From Acidobacteriota bacterium (GTDB taxonomy: Bacteria > Acidobacteriota > Blastocatellia > Chloracidobacteriales > JADJPF01), in the NCBI GenBank assembly GCA_016213785.1, contig JACQZQ010000128.1, positions 1 to 64,000 of the forward strand: a stretch of 64,000 nucleotides of DNA, given 5' to 3'. Shown piece by piece: positions 28,268 through 36,116 of this stretch. Made by a program: the position numbers and the translations under genes. Position 1 is the stretch's first letter. Every line of letters starts with the position of its first letter. The notes below the pieces were generated by a model. That model saw nothing but the letters and a program-made list of their open reading frames with translations, had not been told where the DNA came from and made no database searches.

Positions 28268-28295
28268 AAGTTTTAAGTTTTAAGTTTTAAGTTTT
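28268..28295. repeat. four tandem 7-bp repeats over a gene end
   Basis: The unit AAGTTTT occurs four times in a row between the DUF5522-like and zinc-finger genes. The stop codon of the former lies within the array. The repeat fills nearly the whole 29-bp spacer and so sits where the next gene's ribosome-binding site should be. Confidence 0.85.
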
Positions 28296-28580
28296 TTTGG
28301 ATGACTTTTTATTAAATCCATAAGGGCAATGGCGGCAACCTGACTCACAACAATAGCCCCGCTTAAATAGGTATTTAGCGTTTAAGACCATATAAGGCCC
28401 TTCCCAATAAAAATCCTCGCCCTCTACTAGTTGTGGAGGCTGACTCTTTGATTGGCTAATATTTGATTCAGGTTTTGGAGTAGTTTTTTGTATGGTTTTT
28501 GAATCAGCACTTTCTATGATCTCATCACCTGGACTAACTATTTTCCTCAGCTTTTCATAGAAATTATCAAAAACAGCCAC
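28287..28580 (-). CDS. DUF5522-like small cysteine-motif protein
   Basis: 97 residues. The C-terminal 45 hold the DUF5522-type signature: YMVLNAKYLFKRGYCC followed by CRHCPYGF, giving a CC-x3-C-x2-CPYG cysteine cluster likely to bind zinc or another metal. The N-terminal half is low-complexity and Ser/Lys/Pro-rich. Function is unknown. It precedes the zinc-finger/HExxH gene in the same direction. Confidence 0.8.
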   Translation of the reverse strand: MAVFDNFYEKLRKIVSPGDEIIESADSKTIQKTTPKPESNISQSKSQPPQLVEGEDFYWEGPYMVLNAKYLFKRGYCCESGCRHCPYGFNKKSSKKT

Positions 28581-28957
28581 AGTTACGCTCCAATATAGTG
28601 TTAGAAATAAATTATAAAATCTAATGGATAGTTTAGCCTATCTAAGAATAGATAACTAGTTATCCAAGAAAATAATTTTTACAGAAAGTTTATACTAAAT
28701 TTATAACGGTAAAGTACTGTCACTTTAGATATCTAGGTTAGTCAAGTAAACTTGATTCGAATCTTTATTCTAATCCCTCGCATGAGCGTTGCGATAAAAT
28801 TTTGTCTATTCTAATATATGTTTGCTACCCTACAGTAGCTTTATTGAATTATTAAAGCTACGTTAATAAAGCTCGCATAAGTCAATACAAAATATTTTCG
28901 AAAAATAAAATTCATAAAACAATTTTCAATTAAAAATCTTGAAAAGGAAAAGTCTAT
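28581..28957 (+). other. long leader region of isoamylase gene
   Basis: No gene. The stretch carries overlapping hairpins at 28824-28873 (separate entry) and a small palindrome TCAAG-TAAA-CTTGA near 28742. The last 20 nt provide the isoamylase ribosome-binding site (AAAAGGAAAA). Confidence 0.5.
28824..28873 (+). promoter_or_regulatory. mutually exclusive hairpins in isoamylase leader
   Basis: The segment GTAGCTTTATT (835-845 within 28 kb) can pair three ways: with GCTAC at 28824-28828, with TAAAGCTAC at 28853-28861, or with AATAAAGCT at 28865-28873. Competing pairings of one strand are typical of attenuators and riboswitch expression platforms. No T-run follows and no known aptamer was recognised, so the role is speculative. 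Confidence 0.3.
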
Positions 28958-31363
28958 ATGAAAATCTACTCTTTTACTTTAAGTAAAAAGTATCTATCGA
29001 TTTTGCTAGTTATTATACTAGTTTCAGCTTTTAATCTGCTAATAAAAGACGTTGGTGCATTTACTGAGCAGTATGAGCAATTAAAAAGAGGGAATACTAC
29101 AGAGTACAATGTTACTGCTAACCCTTCTCAGTTAGGTGCTTATTATGATGCAACTAAAGCAAACATAACTTTTAATGTTTATTCTTCTCGGGCTACTCGT
29201 ATAGAAGTTTATCTTTATAGCACTGCTACTGGTTTACAAGAAAAGGCAAAATATGTTTTAACTAAAAACTCAGCAAACAATATTTGGTCTAAAACTGCTT
29301 CTGTAGCAACTTTACAAAACACTTATGGTTTAACAGGGACAATTTATTATGGTTATCGTGCCTGGGGGCCAAACTGGCCTTACAATTCTACTTGGACAAA
29401 AGGGTCTTCTGTAGGCTTTGTCACAGATGTAGATGCTAGTGGAAACCGCTTTAACCCCAACAAGTTACTACTTGATCCCTATAGTTTAGAAATAAGCCAT
29501 GACCCTGTTACTACAACACAAACTGATGGCACAATTTATGCGTCTGGCCCACTATATAGAAACATAGATACTGGGACAAAAGCACCAAAGAGTATGGTGT
29601 TAGCTCCTGAAACCTTAGCTAACACTGTAGGCACTGGTGTTAAACCCACACGACCACTTAAAGATGAAATTATTTATGAAGTCCATGTAAAAGGCTTGAC
29701 CAAACAAGATAACACTATTGCTTCTGCTTTTCGTGGTACTTACAAAGGGGCTGCAATGAAGGCTGGCTATTTAGCTAGTTTGGGCATTACAGCAGTTGAA
29801 TTTTTACCTGTTCATGAATCTCCTAATGATAGTAATGATATAGATCCAAACAGCAATTTAGATGGAGACAATTATTGGGGTTATGCAACTCTTAATTTTT
29901 TTGCTCCTGATCGTCGATATTCTTATGATAAAACCCCTGGTGGCCCAACACGTGAATTTAAGGACATGGTAAAGACTTTTCATGATTATGGTATTAAGGT
30001 CTATGTTGACGTAGTTTATAACCATACAGGCGAAGGCTATGCTTATAGCTCCACAGATAAAAATACTTATAACCTTATCTGTTGGCGAGGATTAGATAAC
30101 CCTACTTATAATTCATTGACTATTGATTTTCAGTCTTCTTGGGATAACACTGGAGTTGGCGGTAACTTTAATACTCTAAACCCAATAGCACAAAATTTAA
30201 TCGTAGATTCTTTACTTTATTGGCGTGATAGTATAGGCGTAGATGGATTTCGTTTTGATCTAGCAACTGTTCTAGGCAATACTTGTGAACATGGTTGTTT
30301 TAATTTTGACAAGTTAAATCCAGCAACAGCATTAAATCGGATTGCTCGTGATCTTTCTCCTCGTGCAGCCAATGGTGGCTCAGGAGTTGATCTTATGGCT
30401 GAGCCTTTTGGGATAGGCGGTAATAGCTATCAAGTAGGAGGTTTTCCATCTGGCTGGTCAGAGTGGAATGGAATTTATCGTGATACTATCCGAAAATCAC
30501 AAAACAAGCTTGATGTTGAGCCTATAACTACAGGCCAACTAGCTACACGTTTTTCAGGCTCTTCTGATCTTTATGGAGATGATGGCCGTAAACCTTGGAA
30601 TTCCGTTAATTATTTAGTTGTTCATGATGGTTTTACCTTAAAAGATGTTTATAGCTACAATGTTCAAAATAATAACCAACCTTGGCCTTATGGCCCATCA
30701 GATGGGGGTGCAAGCATTAATGATAGTTGGGATCAAGCAGGCATTGCAGCAGATCAACGTCGAGCAGCACGTACAGGTTTTGGATTATTAATGCTAAATG
30801 CTGGAACACCTATCTTTAATGGAGGAGATGAGTTTTTACGTACCTTAAAAGGTAATAATAATGCTTATAACTTAGATTCTCCAGGAAATTGGCTCAATTA
30901 TGCTTTAACTGCTGATCAAAGCAACTTCTACAATTTTGCACAAAAAATGATAGCTTTCCGTAAAGCTCACCCTGCACTGCGACCTATTAACTTCTATTCT
31001 GGTGTTGATAATAACTCTAATGTTATGGAGCAATTACGTTGGTTCAAACCTGATGGTGGAGTTGCAGATGCTGCATATTTTGATAATCCTAATAACCATT
31101 CTCTTGCTTATAGACTGGATGGCACAGAATTTGGCGATCCTGCAAGTTCAATCTACATTGCTTATAATGGTTGGAAGGATTTAGTAAATTTCCGTCTACC
31201 TTGGCCGGGCAATGGTAAAAACTGGTATCGTGTAATGGATAGCTCTAGTTGGAATGAAGTAAATGGAAATGCTGTTAATCCAGGTAGTGAAATATTTATT
31301 GGTGGCGAAAACACTATTTATGGTTTACACGGTAGAGGGCTATTAGTATTAATTGCCAAATAA
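28958..31363 (+). CDS. secreted isoamylase (glycogen debranching, GH13)
   Basis: 801 residues. The enzyme hydrolyses alpha-1,6 branch points of glycogen and amylopectin. An N-terminal signal peptide (hydrophobic 12-30) precedes a CBM48-type domain (NITFNVYSSRATRIEVYLYS) and the GH13 barrel. Conserved regions: I, VDVVYNHTGEG; II, GFRFDLA with nucleophile D434; III, MAEPFG with acid/base E482; IV, VHDG with D557. Long stretches such as YYGYRAWGPNWPY and RFNPNKLLLDPY match the well-known secreted Pseudomonas isoamylase closely, as remembered, rather than cytosolic GlgX. The ATG follows AAGGAAAA. It lies 250 bp upstream of Oar-like receptor 2 on the same strand, suggesting joint use of extracellular alpha-glucan (inference). 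Confidence 0.95.
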   Translation: MKIYSFTLSKKYLSILLVIILVSAFNLLIKDVGAFTEQYEQLKRGNTTEYNVTANPSQLGAYYDATKANITFNVYSSRATRIEVYLYSTATGLQEKAKYVLTKNSANNIWSKTASVATLQNTYGLTGTIYYGYRAWGPNWPYNSTWTKGSSVGFVTDVDASGNRFNPNKLLLDPYSLEISHDPVTTTQTDGTIYASGPLYRNIDTGTKAPKSMVLAPETLANTVGTGVKPTRPLKDEIIYEVHVKGLTKQDNTIASAFRGTYKGAAMKAGYLASLGITAVEFLPVHESPNDSNDIDPNSNLDGDNYWGYATLNFFAPDRRYSYDKTPGGPTREFKDMVKTFHDYGIKVYVDVVYNHTGEGYAYSSTDKNTYNLICWRGLDNPTYNSLTIDFQSSWDNTGVGGNFNTLNPIAQNLIVDSLLYWRDSIGVDGFRFDLATVLGNTCEHGCFNFDKLNPATALNRIARDLSPRAANGGSGVDLMAEPFGIGGNSYQVGGFPSGWSEWNGIYRDTIRKSQNKLDVEPITTGQLATRFSGSSDLYGDDGRKPWNSVNYLVVHDGFTLKDVYSYNVQNNNQPWPYGPSDGGASINDSWDQAGIAADQRRAARTGFGLLMLNAGTPIFNGGDEFLRTLKGNNNAYNLDSPGNWLNYALTADQSNFYNFAQKMIAFRKAHPALRPINFYSGVDNNSNVMEQLRWFKPDGGVADAAYFDNPNNHSLAYRLDGTEFGDPASSIYIAYNGWKDLVNFRLPWPGNGKNWYRVMDSSSWNEVNGNAVNPGSEIFIGGENTIYGLHGRGLLVLIAK

Positions 31364-31398
31364 GTTTAAAATTTTCGGTAAGCTAATTTATAGAAGTA

Positions 31399-31441
31399 AA
31401 AGCATTTCTAAGAATCTACTAAAGAGCCTTAGAAATGCTTT
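31399..31441 (+). terminator. hairpin after isoamylase gene
   Basis: A 14-bp perfect stem (AAAGCATTTCTAAG and CTTAGAAATGCTTT) with a 15-nt loop, 36 nt past the isoamylase stop. There is no T-run after it, so it may stabilise the mRNA end rather than terminate; partial read-through to receptor 2 is possible. Confidence 0.5.
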
Positions 31442-31613
31442 ACCTAACTTTTAATAAACCACTTTAATAAACCACTTAGTAGCTACTGATAAGCCCTTTT
31501 TGGCTATTGACTAAAACAACCATCCATATATAGTTAACCTATCCGAAGAAATTCTAATTAGCTCTAATTAAATTACTAAGTTAATAAATTAATAATGCCT
31601 AGAGGTATTCTTT

Positions 31614-34613
31614 ATGAAATGGAAATCTGCTTATAGGTTAAGCGTTTGGTTATTTTTTTATTCTTTTTTAATAGCTAATGTAATGGGTCAAGGAGCTACG
31701 TCTTCGGCATTCTCGAGTACTATAAAAGATAGCTCTGGGGCAATAATTGCAGGGGCAAAAGTCCAAATAAAAAGTACTGAAACAGGACTAGAAAGAGAAA
31801 ACCTTTCTAATGAATCAGGAACAGTTTTTATTAATTTACTCCCTCCAGGAGAATATGAACTTAAAATAGAAGTAGACGGTTTTACTCCACAAATAAGAAA
31901 AGTCCTATTAACTCTAGGTCAAACTCTTAGTTTAGACATAGAACTTATTGCAGGTGGAAACCAAGAGATCATAGAAGTTAACGCAACAGCGCCTATTCTA
32001 GACCTTAATAAAACAGAAGTAAGTACTACTATTGATAGACAAAAAATAGAAAACCTTCCAATAAATCGACGTAATTTCCTAGATTTTTCTCTTACTACTC
32101 CAGGCGTAAATATTGACCGCCTTCCAATTCAAGGCCCAGCCGCAGCTAGTGGGCTTTCTTTTAATGGTCAAACTCCTCGCCAAAACAATATTACAATTGA
32201 TGGTCTTGATAATAATGACTTAGGTTCTTCTTCTGTACGCTCAACTTTTAGTCAAGATGCTGTACAAGAGTTTCAAGTACTCTCTAATAGCTTTTCTGCT
32301 GAATATGGGCGAGCTATTGGAGGTATAGTTAATATTGTTACTCGTAGCGGAACAAATGATTTTCATGGTTCAGCTTTTCTATTTAATCGTAATCAAGACT
32401 TAAATGCTCGTAATGCTTTTGCTCGTACTAACCCACAATTTTCACAATATCAATATGGTTTTACTTTAGGTGGCCCAATAGTAAAAAATAAACATTTCTT
32501 TTTTACCTCTTATGAGCGACTAGATGTTACTGCTACAAACTTTGTTACTATTAGCGATCAAGCTATAAGCTCTCTTAAACGCTTAGGTTTTCCTACTGAC
32601 AATGGTGATGTTGCTTTTGAGCAAATTAATAATAGCTTGTTAATTTCTACAAAAAGCCAGTTAAATAGTAAAAATACTCTTTCTTTGCGTTACAATTTTT
32701 CTAGAGGCAAGGATGAAAATTTACAGCCCTTTGGAGGTTTGGTTGCTCGTAGTACTGGCGGTATAGGGATTTTGCGGGACGATGCTCTTGCAATTTCTAA
32801 CATATCAGTACTTACGCCTAAAATAGTAATGGAAACAAGATTTTTATATGCTAGACGTTCCCAAGCAATTGATAGTCTTGATCCTAACCAAGGGCCACTG
32901 CTTAATATTTTTTCTGATGAAGGTTTGATATTTGCTGGGCGTAACACTTTTCTGCCACAACCCAGACTACAAAATATTTACCAAGTTTTTAATAGCTTAT
33001 CTTTATCTACAAATAGGCAAAATATTAAATTTGGAGTGGATCTTAATTTTAGTGATTCACCTGAAGATAGAACGGCTTTGCCAATAATTTATGGAGGGCT
33101 AGCAGTTTTTCAAGCTATAGATTTTGCTCAAGCTACAGGTATTCCTGGGCTTCCCTCTATTAGTGCACTTCAAAATTTTGACCCTACCTTGCGTACCCCT
33201 CTACAAAAAGCTTTTTTAACTACAGCTTTTGGAACTATCCCTGGTTTTGGGGCAGTAGGTGATTTACCACTTCCAGCTGCATTTATTCAAGGTTTTGGCG
33301 ATCCTTCTGGTAATATTACCTCAAATTATCTCTCATTTTTTGCTCAAGATGACATTAAAATAAAACAAAATTTTACCCTAAAATTAGGTGGACGCTATGA
33401 TAGAGAGGGTTTAGACGATCCATTTCCTAGTACTAGTGGTAATCATTTTAGCCCACGAATTGCTTTTACCTGGTCTCCACTAAAAAATAATAAATTAGCT
33501 ATTCATGGCGCATATGGCTTATTTTATGGGGTAACACAAAGAGGCGTTATTCTTGCAACTAGAGTTATTGATGGGGTTAAAACAAAAACAGCTTTACTTA
33601 TCTTGGGTAGCCCTACTAGACCAGGGCAAGCAGCCATTAATCAAGCTTTAATCAAATCTTTTGCTCAACCTGGACATCGTTTTCCTGAAACAGGACAATT
33701 CCCTTCTGAACTCAGTAACACAGGCTTTCCTGTAAGAATATTTTTGCCAGACCCAAATTTTAAGAATCCTTATTCACACCAAGCTAGCTTTGGGTTTGAT
33801 TATTCTATTACTAACAATATGGCATTAACTATTAACTATCAGTTAGTAAGAGGCTTACATATACTTTTAAGTAGAAATATTAATCCCATTATACGCCCTG
33901 ACTTAGGTGATCCTGCTGGAAGAGTAGATCCTAATCGAGGAGATGTATTTAGTTTTGAAGGTAGTGGAGATAGTTACTATCATGGGGTTAGTTTTGTGCT
34001 TAATCGTAGATTTGCTAATCGCTTTGGAGGACTTGTAAGCTACACATTCTCTAAGGCTTTAGATAATTTTGTAGATTTTCAAGCTGATAGAGAAGAATTG
34101 CAAGACTCACTAAATTTACGTAATGAAAGAAGTTACTCATCTAATGATGTCCCACATCGTTTTGTAGCTAGTGGGACTTTAGATATTGGTTATAGTAAAA
34201 ATATTTTTCTTAAGGATTTTCTTTTATCTGCAATTATTACAATAAACTCAGGTCGTCCATTTAATTTACTTGCAGGCGTAGATGTAAACCGTAATGGTGA
34301 TAACCCTCCAGGCGATCGTCCTGCTCAAGTTGGGCGTAATTTAGGGATCTCACCAAAGATTGCTACTTTTGATATGAGATTAACACGTTCAATTCGCTTA
34401 AAGGATAAATATCAATTTAATCTAACTCTTGAAGCGTTTAATCTCTTTAATCGGGTAAATATCCTAAGCTTAAATAGAATTTATTTGCCTAATTCGGACG
34501 GAAGTTTTAATCTTCCACCAAAAGAAGATGGTAGATTTATTGCTACTCCAGACCGTTTTCGCGATGCAACTTCATCTAGACAATTACAACTAGGTGTAAG
34601 ATTTAGTTTTTAA
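31614..34613 (+). CDS. Oar-like TonB-dependent receptor 2
   Basis: 999 residues. A signal peptide (hydrophobic about 10-24) precedes a carboxypeptidase-regulatory-like domain (about 28-120: DSSGAIIAGAKVQIKSTETG). The plug follows (IENLPINRRNFLDFSLTTPGV; ITIDGLDNNDLG; SAEYGRAIGGIVNIVTRSGT), then a beta-barrel ending in QLGVRFSF with a terminal Phe. It shares the layout and many motifs of receptor 1 at 12434 but is well diverged. The ATG is preceded by AGAGG. It follows the secreted isoamylase gene, making an alpha-glucan product a candidate ligand (inference). No SusD-like lipoprotein and no TonB/ExbBD genes are nearby. Confidence 0.92.
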   Translation: MKWKSAYRLSVWLFFYSFLIANVMGQGATSSAFSSTIKDSSGAIIAGAKVQIKSTETGLERENLSNESGTVFINLLPPGEYELKIEVDGFTPQIRKVLLTLGQTLSLDIELIAGGNQEIIEVNATAPILDLNKTEVSTTIDRQKIENLPINRRNFLDFSLTTPGVNIDRLPIQGPAAASGLSFNGQTPRQNNITIDGLDNNDLGSSSVRSTFSQDAVQEFQVLSNSFSAEYGRAIGGIVNIVTRSGTNDFHGSAFLFNRNQDLNARNAFARTNPQFSQYQYGFTLGGPIVKNKHFFFTSYERLDVTATNFVTISDQAISSLKRLGFPTDNGDVAFEQINNSLLISTKSQLNSKNTLSLRYNFSRGKDENLQPFGGLVARSTGGIGILRDDALAISNISVLTPKIVMETRFLYARRSQAIDSLDPNQGPLLNIFSDEGLIFAGRNTFLPQPRLQNIYQVFNSLSLSTNRQNIKFGVDLNFSDSPEDRTALPIIYGGLAVFQAIDFAQATGIPGLPSISALQNFDPTLRTPLQKAFLTTAFGTIPGFGAVGDLPLPAAFIQGFGDPSGNITSNYLSFFAQDDIKIKQNFTLKLGGRYDREGLDDPFPSTSGNHFSPRIAFTWSPLKNNKLAIHGAYGLFYGVTQRGVILATRVIDGVKTKTALLILGSPTRPGQAAINQALIKSFAQPGHRFPETGQFPSELSNTGFPVRIFLPDPNFKNPYSHQASFGFDYSITNNMALTINYQLVRGLHILLSRNINPIIRPDLGDPAGRVDPNRGDVFSFEGSGDSYYHGVSFVLNRRFANRFGGLVSYTFSKALDNFVDFQADREELQDSLNLRNERSYSSNDVPHRFVASGTLDIGYSKNIFLKDFLLSAIITINSGRPFNLLAGVDVNRNGDNPPGDRPAQVGRNLGISPKIATFDMRLTRSIRLKDKYQFNLTLEAFNLFNRVNILSLNRIYLPNSDGSFNLPPKEDGRFIATPDRFRDATSSRQLQLGVRFSF

Positions 34614-34685
34614 CTGGAAACTATAAAACTAAAAACACGTATCTTCTAGCAAAAAAATTATTTAGTCAAATTAATGGAAGACTTT

Positions 34686-35261
34686 ATGCAACAAGAAATT
34701 AATCGTCTTAAAGTAAAAACAGAAAAAATGGCTACACGCTGCCAAGTTTGTCATCAATCAGACTTTTTTGACCCAAAAACAGAAACCTGTTTAAGATGTG
34801 AGCAAGTTGAAAAGGCACTAACAACACAACCTCAAATAATTAGATCTCTTTGGTCGCCTAGATTTGCTTTACTAAACGATAACCCAAATCAACGTAATAG
34901 AAGTAATAGTTGTAAAGAAGGGCTAAGCACTATACTAGCAATTCTATATGCATCTACTGTACTACGTTTTACAATTAATCTGTTTGGAGAAACATTGTTT
35001 GGATTTTTATTAGCAATGTTTATATCTATAGGTATTCCTATAATTGTTTTATTTTTATTATATTTTAGAAAACAAGGTTTTATTTTATTAAAACAACTTT
35101 TTGATAGTTTAGAAAAACAACTTAATGCCTATAGAAATCCAGAAACACAAACAATAACTACTTTGTTTGACAAATATCCCGAAGAAAACAAGGCTTATAG
35201 AGAATCACCTTATAATGAACCTACAATAACTACTTTGTTTGGTGATAATAAAAAGAAATAA
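34686..35261 (+). CDS. zinc-ribbon membrane protein, unknown function
   Basis: 191 residues from ATG 34686, which has GGAAG just upstream; ATG 34674 lies 12 nt earlier without such a site. An N-terminal zinc ribbon (CQVCHQSDFFDPKTETCLRC) is followed by two transmembrane helices (about 82-105 and 112-130) and a polar tail containing the sequence TITTLF twice. The zinc ribbon is strikingly like that of the membrane protein at 58759-59748, marking a lineage-specific family. It lies 72 bp after receptor 2 on the same strand and may be co-transcribed. Function is unknown. Confidence 0.75.
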   Translation: MQQEINRLKVKTEKMATRCQVCHQSDFFDPKTETCLRCEQVEKALTTQPQIIRSLWSPRFALLNDNPNQRNRSNSCKEGLSTILAILYASTVLRFTINLFGETLFGFLLAMFISIGIPIIVLFLLYFRKQGFILLKQLFDSLEKQLNAYRNPETQTITTLFDKYPEENKAYRESPYNEPTITTLFGDNKKK

Positions 35262-35269
35262 TTAATAGT

Positions 35270-35578
35270 CTATTGCACTTTTAGAAATAATTCATCATTT
35301 TCAATCTTGACTTCAAAGCAAGACACTTTAGCTCTTGGATTAGTAATACAACTACCGCTATTTATATCAAATGTCCAGCTATGCCAAGGACAAACTATCA
35401 TAGTTCCCATAAAAACCCCCTCATTTAGTGGGGCACCCTTATGAGGACAAATATTATCAATGGCTGAAAACTTCCCATTTTGATTAAACACAACTACTGG
35501 GCGACCATTAAGTTCAATGACTTTACTTTTTCCTGATGTAATATCACTAGCTCTTGCAACTCTAACAAACTCTGACAT
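35270..35578 (-). CDS. Rieske [2Fe-2S] ferredoxin-like protein
   Basis: 102 residues, a complete single Rieske domain. The cluster ligands are C-x-H in CPHKGAPL and C-x2-H in CPWHSW, with the usual 17-19 residue spacing between them. It resembles NirD and the BphF-type ferredoxins of ring-hydroxylating dioxygenases, a soluble electron carrier of moderate potential. No oxygenase or nitrite reductase partner is present nearby. It lies 41 nt after the biotin-carrier gene in the same direction and may be the last gene of that operon. Confidence 0.93.
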   Translation of the reverse strand: MSEFVRVARASDITSGKSKVIELNGRPVVVFNQNGKFSAIDNICPHKGAPLNEGVFMGTMIVCPWHSWTFDINSGSCITNPRAKVSCFEVKIENDELFLKVQ

Positions 35579-35619
35579 TTATAAATCTCCAAAATATGCC
35601 CTACAAAATCACTAAGTAT

Positions 35620-36111
35620 TTACTCTATTATAGCTAATACTTCTCCTGCAACAACTGTTTGGCCTGCTTTAACTTTAATTGTGGTGACATGCCCATTTTT
35701 AGGCGAACCTAGCTCGTTTTGCATTTTCATAGCCTCTACAACAACTACACCTTCACCTGATTTAACTTCATCTCCAACATTTTTAAGCACTTGTACAACT
35801 CGCCCTGGCATAGGAGCAGATATAGCTTGTGTTCCTGAAGTGGCACTGTCTGTTTTGCGTCCACGTTGTCTGCGGTCAACAACTTTAGTAGTAAATACCT
35901 TATCAGCTACTTTAACTGTATTATTTAAAGGATTTGTTTCAACTGATAGTTCATAAACATTATTGTTAAAAAGTAAAGTGTAAACATTACTAGTAGGAGA
36001 CATTAAAGTTAACTCATAGCTATTTCCATCAATAGTAGCTTTTACTATACTATCATTTTCTTCCCAATCAATACTAAGAGTTTTATCAGCAATTTCGATT
36101 TCTAGTTTCAT
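35620..36111 (-). CDS. biotin carboxyl carrier (biotinyl-domain) protein
   Basis: 163 residues from ATG 36111, which begins 5 nt after the biotin carboxylase stop; a longer frame starting at 36156 would overlap that gene and is less likely. The C-terminal 70 residues form a biotinyl domain with EAMKM, whose Lys is the biotin attachment site, flanked by APMPGRV and GHVTTIKVKAGQ. The N-terminal part resembles the linker domain of acyl-CoA carboxylase alpha subunits (propionyl- or methylcrotonyl-CoA type) rather than AccB. With the upstream gene it reconstitutes a split alpha subunit. Confidence 0.92.
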   Translation of the reverse strand: MKLEIEIADKTLSIDWEENDSIVKATIDGNSYELTLMSPTSNVYTLLFNNNVYELSVETNPLNNTVKVADKVFTTKVVDRRQRGRKTDSATSGTQAISAPMPGRVVQVLKNVGDEVKSGEGVVVVEAMKMQNELGSPKNGHVTTIKVKAGQTVVAGEVLAIIE

Positions 36112-36116
36112 TTTTT

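Noticed and set aside
35681-35956. Plus-strand 91-codon frame over the biotin-carrier gene
   Set aside because: It is rich in Ser, Thr and Pro as expected for the complement of a real gene, has no Shine-Dalgarno sequence and overlaps a clear biotinyl protein.
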